Positions 60,001 through 64,000 of a stretch of 64,000 bases of DNA are shown here, in pieces. The stretch covers positions 1 to 64,000 of the forward strand of contig JAHFST010000010.1 in NCBI GenBank assembly GCA_023265625.1. The letters run 5' to 3'. The stretch comes from Deltaproteobacteria bacterium. Lineage in GTDB: Bacteria; UBA10199; JACPAL01; JAHFST01. Position numbers and translations under genes: made by a program. The notes under the pieces are model-generated. The model was not told where the DNA came from and ran no database searches. It saw only the letters and a program-made list of their open reading frames with translations. Positions within the stretch are counted from its first letter, which is position 1, and each line of letters begins with the position of its first letter.

Positions 60001-60885
60001 GACAATCTTACCGTCCGGTTGCATCGACAATGTGTTTATCCCGGCGGGAACATTCACTTGATTTTCGGTGTTGCTCAGGGCGCAATAGTACATGCCCATT
60101 GAAATGGAGACGAGGCCGGATTGGTCCAACCCAAAACTGATATCCGGAGTTCCATCGGTAAGATAACGAAGCACGACCATAGAATATTGCACAGAACCTC
60201 CAACATTAACCCCAAGCAATATTTTTCCATCTGGTTGCACGACTATGGCACTTGGTGTGCCATTCAGCATTGAGACCACTTGGCCATTAGTGCCGAAAGA
60301 GGTATCCAATGTGCCGTTAGAGTTAAAACGCACCATTCCCATGGGAGGCAATGAGGAGGCTTTGTTTATCGCCTCTTCAGGGGTAAGGTCTTTCCACATG
60401 GCGGTGATTTCTTCTGGCCAAGGAAACCTGTTGATACGGCCGGCGGCAATGATTTTTCCATCCGGTTGCACAGTGAGAACTTTCAACCAATCATGCCCGG
60501 GGCCAAAGCTGAATTTCACGATCCCATTTTGCCCAAAAATACTGTCTAGCAAGCCTTGGGAGTTAAAACGGGCCAGGAGAAATTGCGCATCATTTGTTTC
60601 AGGTGCGTCGAGATGTTGACTATATTTATCCAGAAAGCCGCCACCAACAATGAATCTGCCGTCTGATAGGGAGACTAAATTGTTTGGGTAAGATAATGAA
60701 GTTTCCGCACCGCCCAGCGATGTGGGCAAAACGTTCGTATCATAAGCAACTCCGGTTCCATTTGATCCGAAGGTTGCATCCAAATCCCCCGACTTCGCAT
60801 GGAGAGAATGATTAAAGCCGATCAGAATCAAAGTTAGCAGAAGAGTGGTGCGTAGCAATGGTTGAAAAAAGCATTTTAATATCAT
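57037..60885 (-). CDS. Secreted delta-60 repeat protein with many MopE-type metal-binding repeats
   Basis: 1282 residues from ATG 60885 (GGGGTG lies 7 bases upstream; a GTG nine bases earlier is possible). A signal peptide ends near SLHA. Residues about 35-520 are delta-60/beta-propeller repeats (VQPDGKIIAAGRI, MQPDGKIVIAGSY, each with LARF or VRLL lines). Residues about 595-1282 are some ten MopE-type units, with Asp-rich loops and Cys pairs (DTDQDGFGDSKNPG, HLDCDDTNSSIHPGTYELCS, DGKDNNCNGFVDE). They may bind copper or calcium. The first gene of four encoding secreted proteins (60885-50417). Confidence 0.9.
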   Translation of the reverse strand: MILKCFFQPLLRTTLLLTLILIGFNHSLHAKSGDLDATFGSNGTGVAYDTNVLPTSLGGAETSLSYPNNLVSLSDGRFIVGGGFLDKYSQHLDAPETNDAQFLLARFNSQGLLDSIFGQNGIVKFSFGPGHDWLKVLTVQPDGKIIAAGRINRFPWPEEITAMWKDLTPEEAINKASSLPPMGMVRFNSNGTLDTSFGTNGQVVSMLNGTPSAIVVQPDGKILLGVNVGGSVQYSMVVLRYLTDGTPDISFGLDQSGLVSISMGMYYCALSNTENQVNVPAGINTLSMQPDGKIVIAGSYFDTSLYNNYSQSKGQYTAVAVRLLDNGVPDPDFGLGGKVTYNPDFEVTDTAHIMQPDGKMVIAMMEWKDDKLKKDGDDVKLDLIRLQPDGSLDNTYGQNGVAETLIQATDYSHMALQADGKVAVETVYDLARFTANGSLDTTFGDGGKVKLWDETSEDWYQSDYGSVYNGLFMQAQAVALQPAGDIAVVSGGSVKLLNPVAGVDSCSAFGDAHPDLHKQGIVCAWGDKKAISEQSDKKPLFFGQRFGVGITRYLGTDCTQTKWYPDTDQDGFGDSKNPGIGCTATGKAPSGMVTNHLDCDDTNSSIHPGTYELCSDGKDNNCNGFVDEQKNWHKDTDNDGYGDSATPGTTTCSPPPNTVSNNKDCNDSDSQINALLTYYPDTDGDGYGVEDGKSSKACQIPPVGYSPWPGDCDDNDKAIHPNATEQCNGIDDDCNQQSDDNISQQSCQTGKSGICAVGSLVCQNGKASCAILSQPEAEKCDGSDNDCDGLVDDDDPDTEDILKTDYYLDQDGDGYGPPVSFKRFCKKPDASQGNYVTQGGDCNDTNPNIHPGMAETKCDNKDDNCSGVIDEGLEKTKVCIDSDQDDWCQSGTQLLVCPQMIPEGYSAAKNINTVIMDPLVPGGIGSDCNDTNASISPDAPDQTCDGVDNNCNKVADEGFVSSICNTDKQGICQAGSLLCQQGTTTCAQTNQPQVESCNNLDDDCNGKVDDIDPSNKTNGVSSYYPDKDGDTFGDNSNNITPIVSCTKPTNPQFSYVPNNSDCDDTNKNINPDMEEICNDKDDNCNGQADEGVLVLTFFQDQDGDGFGNSNVLKTKCNLPAGYVSDDKDCNDTDKSINPGTSESCNGKDDNCNKQIDEGKLDGNACDSGEPSTCGPGTDVCTSGALKCVSNTDPFGEICDGIDNDCDAKIDDADDSVTGQTNYYLDSDKDGFGDPNQPKKGCSKPDGYVLDKDCNDADPNINPDMEEICGNGKDDNCYAGDNC

Positions 60886-61057
60886 GATATTCACCCCAGG
60901 TCTGGAACTTGCATTCTTTATGCCAATCTGATTTTATTTTTTATGTGAATAAGCTTAACATAACAGGCTAATATTTCAGAAGTTTTTATTTTTTATGGAA
61001 GATTAGGCATGAGAATCAGGCAAGTTGGATGTTGTATTTTTGACGCCGTTATCATTT

Positions 61058-61083
61058 TGAGAATAAAGTTCTCACTATGAGAA
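61058..61083. promoter_or_regulatory. Three alternating half-sites upstream of nuoA
   Basis: TGAGAA (61058-61063), TTCTCA (61069-61074), TGAGAA (61078-61083). The middle one can pair with either neighbour, so two mutually exclusive hairpins or a three-half-site operator are possible. It lies between the divergent secreted-protein and nuo genes. Confidence 0.45.
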
Positions 61084-61110
61084 AGTAACGGGGTTTAATC
61101 CGTTTTTATC

Positions 61111-61138
61111 TTGACAGTAAGGGGCGGGTCGATAATAC
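61111..61138 (+). promoter_or_regulatory. Candidate nuo operon promoter
   Basis: TTGACA (61111-61116), perfect, with TAATAC (61133-61138) at a 16-base spacing as a weak -10. About 50 bases remain to the nuoA ATG at 61189. The rest of the 300-base gap (60886-61188) shows nothing else beyond the half-sites. Confidence 0.5.
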
Positions 61139-61188
61139 CCTATGGCACTTCGTAGAAGTCTCTAATTAAATGAATTTAATGGAGTTCT

Positions 61189-61626
61189 ATGCTGTTTAAT
61201 TTTGCCAACGTGCTCGTTTTTCTCGTGATCGGGTTGGGGTTTGTCTTTGTTTCCCTCCTGATGAGCAGTTTGGTGCGGCCGCGGGTTCCCACGAAGGCCA
61301 AGCTGGCGAGTTATGAGTGCGGTGAAATCCCGACGGAGCCGGCCTGGATCAATTTTAATATCCGATTTTATATCTTGGCGATCCTGTTCATCATCTTTGA
61401 TGTGGAGATCGCCTTTATGTTTCCAGTGGGGGTGGTGTTTCGGCAGTGGGTGGCCGATGGGAATGGAGTGATGGCGCTTTTGGAAATTGCGGTCTTTGTG
61501 TTGGTTTTATTGTTGGGTTTGGTTTATGTGTGGCGTCAGGGGGATTTGGAATGGGCGCGGAAGTCGGTGCTCCCGGATAGGAATATGGGGACGGAGATTA
61601 TGAAGAAAGCGAGTTCGATACCCTAA
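61189..61626 (+). CDS. nuoA: NADH-quinone oxidoreductase subunit A
   Basis: 145 residues, with three transmembrane segments. The family signature [20 protein letters not shown] (with the essential Cys) and [20 protein letters not shown] are present. It is in the membrane arm of complex I. TAA overlaps the nuoB ATG (TAATG). Confidence 0.94.
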   Translation: MLFNFANVLVFLVIGLGFVFVSLLMSSLVRPRVPTKAKLASYECGEIPTEPAWINFNIRFYILAILFIIFDVEIAFMFPVGVVFRQWVADGNGVMALLEIAVFVLVLLLGLVYVWRQGDLEWARKSVLPDRNMGTEIMKKASSIP

Positions 61627-62120
61627 TGTTAACATTAAAAAGTCAATTACCCGAAAACGTTATCACCACCAATATTGATAAGGTCCTAAATCTGGGCCGT
61701 GCCTCCTCACTGTGGTATATGTTGTTTGGCCTGGCCTGTTGCGGGATTGAATTGATGCAGACCGGCGGACCGCGGGCTGACCTCGATCGGTTTGGGAGTG
61801 TGCCGCGCGCTAGCCCGCGCCAATCGGATCTGATGATCGTGGCTGGAACCCTCACCTACAAGATGGCGCTTCGTACCAAGGTACTCTACGACCAAATGCC
61901 CGAACCCAAGTATGTGATCTCGATGGGTAGTTGCGCCAATTGCGGCGGTTTGTTTCAGCCGGCCTATTCGGTGGTAAAGGGGGTTGACAAAATTATCCCG
62001 GTCGATGTTTATGTTCCCGGCTGTCCGCCCCGGCCGGAGGCGTTGACCCAGGGGTTGTTGAAAATTCAGGAAAAGATGATGCGGGAGAAATTCTTAGTGA
62101 GAGGTAAGAATGTGGCGTGA
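61626..62120 (+). CDS. nuoB: NADH-quinone oxidoreductase subunit B
   Basis: 164 residues. Carries the N2 cluster ligands: [14 protein letters not shown] (two Cys), [12 protein letters not shown] and [13 protein letters not shown]. The second region reads CANCGG where most homologues have CANSGG, an extra Cys. Translationally coupled to nuoA. A dispersed repeat follows immediately. Confidence 0.95.
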   Translation: MLTLKSQLPENVITTNIDKVLNLGRASSLWYMLFGLACCGIELMQTGGPRADLDRFGSVPRASPRQSDLMIVAGTLTYKMALRTKVLYDQMPEPKYVISMGSCANCGGLFQPAYSVVKGVDKIIPVDVYVPGCPPRPEALTQGLLKIQEKMMREKFLVRGKNVA

Positions 62121-62121
62121 T

Positions 62122-62196
62122 TGTAGGGGCGAACCCATGTGTTCGCCCTAATCCCGGCGGCCACAACGGGGGCAGACACATAGGTCTGCCCCTACA
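62122..62196. repeat. Two-hairpin REP-like repeat between nuoB and nuoC
   Basis: Starts TGTAGGGGCGAACCC and ends GGTCTGCCCCTACA. It nearly touches the nuoB stop and ends 10 bases before the nuoC ATG. It keeps nuoC's frame open upstream but is not part of it. Confidence 0.88.
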
Positions 62197-62206
62197 GAAC
62201 AAAAAT

Positions 62207-62725
62207 ATGACACCAGAAGAAGTATATAAAAAATTACAAGAATTTTTCCCAAACGTGATTTTTGAATACGTCGAAGGCGCCAAGAATGCCGTCACGGGCA
62301 AGACGACGGGAGATCCTGCGATCTTGGTTCCAGCCGAATCGATCCTTGCCGTGTGTGAAAAACTCAAGGTCGCCGATGGTTTGAATTTTGACTGTCTCTC
62401 CAATTTGACCGCGGTGGATCGCAAAGACAAGTTTGAGGTTGTCTACCATCTTTTCTCCTACCAAAAGCGCCATCAGGTGACTTTGAAAGTTGTGTTGCCG
62501 CGCGAGGATACCGCCCACGTGAGTACGGTGGAGACGATTTGGCCGGTGGCCAATTGGTTGGAGCGAGAGGTTTACGATTTATTTGGGATCCGTTTTGACG
62601 GGCACTCGGACCTGCGGCGGATCATGCTGCCGGACGACTGGGTCGGACACCCGCTGCGTAAGGATTATAAGGAAGCGGAAGATTACCACGGGATTTCGAC
62701 GACACGACCGCCATTGTTGCAATAA
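62207..62725 (+). CDS. nuoC: NADH-quinone oxidoreductase subunit C
   Basis: 172 residues from ATG 62207 ([15 protein letters not shown]). Family motifs: [11 protein letters not shown]-like [40 protein letters not shown] and GHPLRKDY. A stand-alone NuoC, not fused to NuoD. Peripheral arm of complex I. No clear Shine-Dalgarno sequence remains between the repeat and the ATG. Confidence 0.94.
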   Translation: MTPEEVYKKLQEFFPNVIFEYVEGAKNAVTGKTTGDPAILVPAESILAVCEKLKVADGLNFDCLSNLTAVDRKDKFEVVYHLFSYQKRHQVTLKVVLPREDTAHVSTVETIWPVANWLEREVYDLFGIRFDGHSDLRRIMLPDDWVGHPLRKDYKEAEDYHGISTTRPPLLQ

Positions 62726-62730
62726 AATAT

Positions 62731-63849
62731 ATGCCAGAATTTCGCACAGAAGAAATGTTGTTAAACATGGGTCCTCAGCACCCGTCGACCCATGGTGTTA
62801 TCCGTTTTGTCGTCAAGACCGACGGCGAGGTGATGAGTTGTGCGGTGCCGGATGTGGGTTATCTGCATCGTTCCATCGAAAAAATCTCCGAACAGGCGAC
62901 CTACAATGGTTTTATGCCCTGGACGGATCGGGTGGATTACCTGGCGGCCATGAATTGCAATGTGGCCTATGCCATGGCGGTGGAAAAGTTGGCGGGTATT
63001 GAGATTGAGAAGCGGGGGGAATATCTCCGGGTCATTAGTATGGAGCTGAACCGCATCGTCTCCCATCTTTTGTCGGTGGGCAGCGTGGGGATGGATGTGG
63101 GAGCCTATACCCCGTTTATTCACGCCCTGCGCGATCGGGAAAAGGCCAATGATTTGATCGAGGAGTTGTGTGGTCAGCGGCTCACTTATAATTATGCCCG
63201 CATCGGTGGCGTCAGTTTTGATATGCCGGTGGGTTGGCAGGCCAAAGTTCTGGCCTACCTGGAAGATCTAGAGTTGCTCATGGATGAGTTTAATCGGCTG
63301 ATCACGGGGAATAAAATTTTTATCAAGCGCTTGGCCAACGTGGGCGTGATTACCCCGGAAGACGCGATTGCGTACAACCTGGTGGGGCCGAACCTGCGTG
63401 GTTCCGGCATCAAGTATGATTTGCGCAAAGATGAACCGTATTCGGTTTATCCCGAACTGGATTTTGAGGTCCCCGTCGGGAGGGGTGAGATGGGAACTTT
63501 AGGAGATTGTTACGATCGCTTTGTCGTGCGGATTCGTGAAATGGATCAATCAATCAGTATTTTGCGACAGTGTTTTGCAAAAATTCCGGCGGGGGAGCAT
63601 TTGGTAAAAGTTCCCAAGAAGATTCGTCCGCCGGTGGGGGATGTGTACATCCGTACCGAGAGCACCCGTGGCGACATGGGGGTTTATTTGGTGAGTGATG
63701 GGAGTGATAAGCCGTATCGGGTGAAATTTCGCACGGGGTCGTTTACGGCGATGAGTATTGTGGAGAAGGCCAGCCGGGGGTTGATGGTGGCGGATTTGAT
63801 CGCCTTCATTGCAAATTTGGATATCGTGGCGCCGGAGATTGATAGGTGA
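62731..63849 (+). CDS. nuoD: NADH-quinone oxidoreductase subunit D
   Basis: 372 residues. Starts with [20 protein letters not shown] and contains the quinone-site region ([25 protein letters not shown]) and the C-terminal [18 protein letters not shown] with [11 protein letters not shown]. Slightly shorter than many homologues, about 400. Starts 5 bases after nuoC. Followed by a dispersed repeat. Confidence 0.95.
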   Translation: MPEFRTEEMLLNMGPQHPSTHGVIRFVVKTDGEVMSCAVPDVGYLHRSIEKISEQATYNGFMPWTDRVDYLAAMNCNVAYAMAVEKLAGIEIEKRGEYLRVISMELNRIVSHLLSVGSVGMDVGAYTPFIHALRDREKANDLIEELCGQRLTYNYARIGGVSFDMPVGWQAKVLAYLEDLELLMDEFNRLITGNKIFIKRLANVGVITPEDAIAYNLVGPNLRGSGIKYDLRKDEPYSVYPELDFEVPVGRGEMGTLGDCYDRFVVRIREMDQSISILRQCFAKIPAGEHLVKVPKKIRPPVGDVYIRTESTRGDMGVYLVSDGSDKPYRVKFRTGSFTAMSIVEKASRGLMVADLIAFIANLDIVAPEIDR

Positions 63850-63851
63850 TT

Positions 63852-63926
63852 TGTAGGGGCGCACCCATGTGTGCGCCCTGATCCCGGCGGCCACAGCGGG
63901 GGCAGACACATGGGTCTGCCCCTACA
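63852..63926. repeat. Two-hairpin REP-like repeat after nuoD
   Basis: Starts TGTAGGGGCGCACCC and ends GGTCTGCCCCTACA. Its middle and right hairpin are nearly identical to the copy at 62122, so these two are the closest pair in the window. Confidence 0.88.
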
Positions 63927-63944
63927 GGAAAAATTGACGCAAAT

Positions 63945-64000
63945 ATGCAACAATTAGCCGACAAATTAATCCAACATTGTGCCCTCTTGCAGGGCCTCCC
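63945..64000 (+). CDS. Start of a gene after nuoD, cut by the window end
   Basis: An ATG at 63945 opens a frame to the window end, reading MQQLADKLIQHCALLQGLP. By position in a nuoABCD locus it could be nuoH or another complex I gene, but the short segment does not identify it. No clear Shine-Dalgarno sequence is seen. Confidence 0.4.
   Translation, partial: MQQLADKLIQHCALLQGL

Overview
The window looks like a chromosomal segment of a Gram-negative, respiring bacterium of deltaproteobacterial grade (inference). The pointers are NADH dehydrogenase I genes, lipoproteins with lipoboxes, a UB2H-type class A penicillin-binding protein, enhancer-binding sigma-54 regulators, and large secreted proteins with MopE-type, CSLREA and delta-60 repeats. 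Base composition is moderate, with AT-rich islands at 43.85-44.0 and 45.18-45.3 kb. No species can be named from the sequence alone. There is no rRNA, no CRISPR array and no prophage.

Layout. 0.1-4.3 kb: alpha/beta hydrolase, DUF255/thioredoxin-like lipoprotein and a CDP-alcohol phosphatidyltransferase. 4.3-4.7 kb: remnant of a REP-associated tyrosine transposase. 4.75-9.8 kb: uvrC (lacking its C-terminal HhH region), ilvE, a DUF4160/DUF2442-HTH toxin-antitoxin-like pair and mtnA. 9.8-13.7 kb: gatCAB-lysE, which runs into mtnA. 13.8-16.5 kb: class A PBP and a TPR lipoprotein. 17.3-20.5 kb: a tightly coupled three-gene cassette (67-aa NHLP/Os1348-like small protein, isoprenyl-synthase-like enzyme, and a cNMP-binding + PqqD-like + M50 protease fusion). 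This is the best candidate for an undescribed peptide-modification system. 20.5-26.9 kb: rpsU-yqeY-dnaG-rpoD, tRNA-Met, zinc-ribbon protein, RNase H-like protein and RNase P RNA. 27-32 kb: heptad-repeat protein, thiolase/FadN-type beta-oxidation pair and an NHL protein. 38.3-31.9 kb (minus): rplU-rpmA-obgE-proB-proA-rsfS-gpmI-yajQ. 38.8-45.9 kb: a 1678-residue kinase/ATPase/TPR/GAF/sigma-54 activator and two lipoprotein genes, each behind a sigma-54-type promoter. 46-50.4 kb: rng, acyl-CoA dehydrogenase, a doc toxin-antitoxin pair and metF. 60.9-50.4 kb (minus): a run of four secreted proteins. 61.2-64 kb: nuoABCD and the start of a further gene.

A dispersed family of palindromic repeats, starting GTAGGGG and ending CCCCTAC, runs through the whole window. 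Copies sit between genes, supply stop codons to neighbouring genes, and lie in frame inside coding sequences. Four are in gpmI alone and two are inside the transposase remnant. This fits REP-like elements mobilised by a REP-associated transposase.
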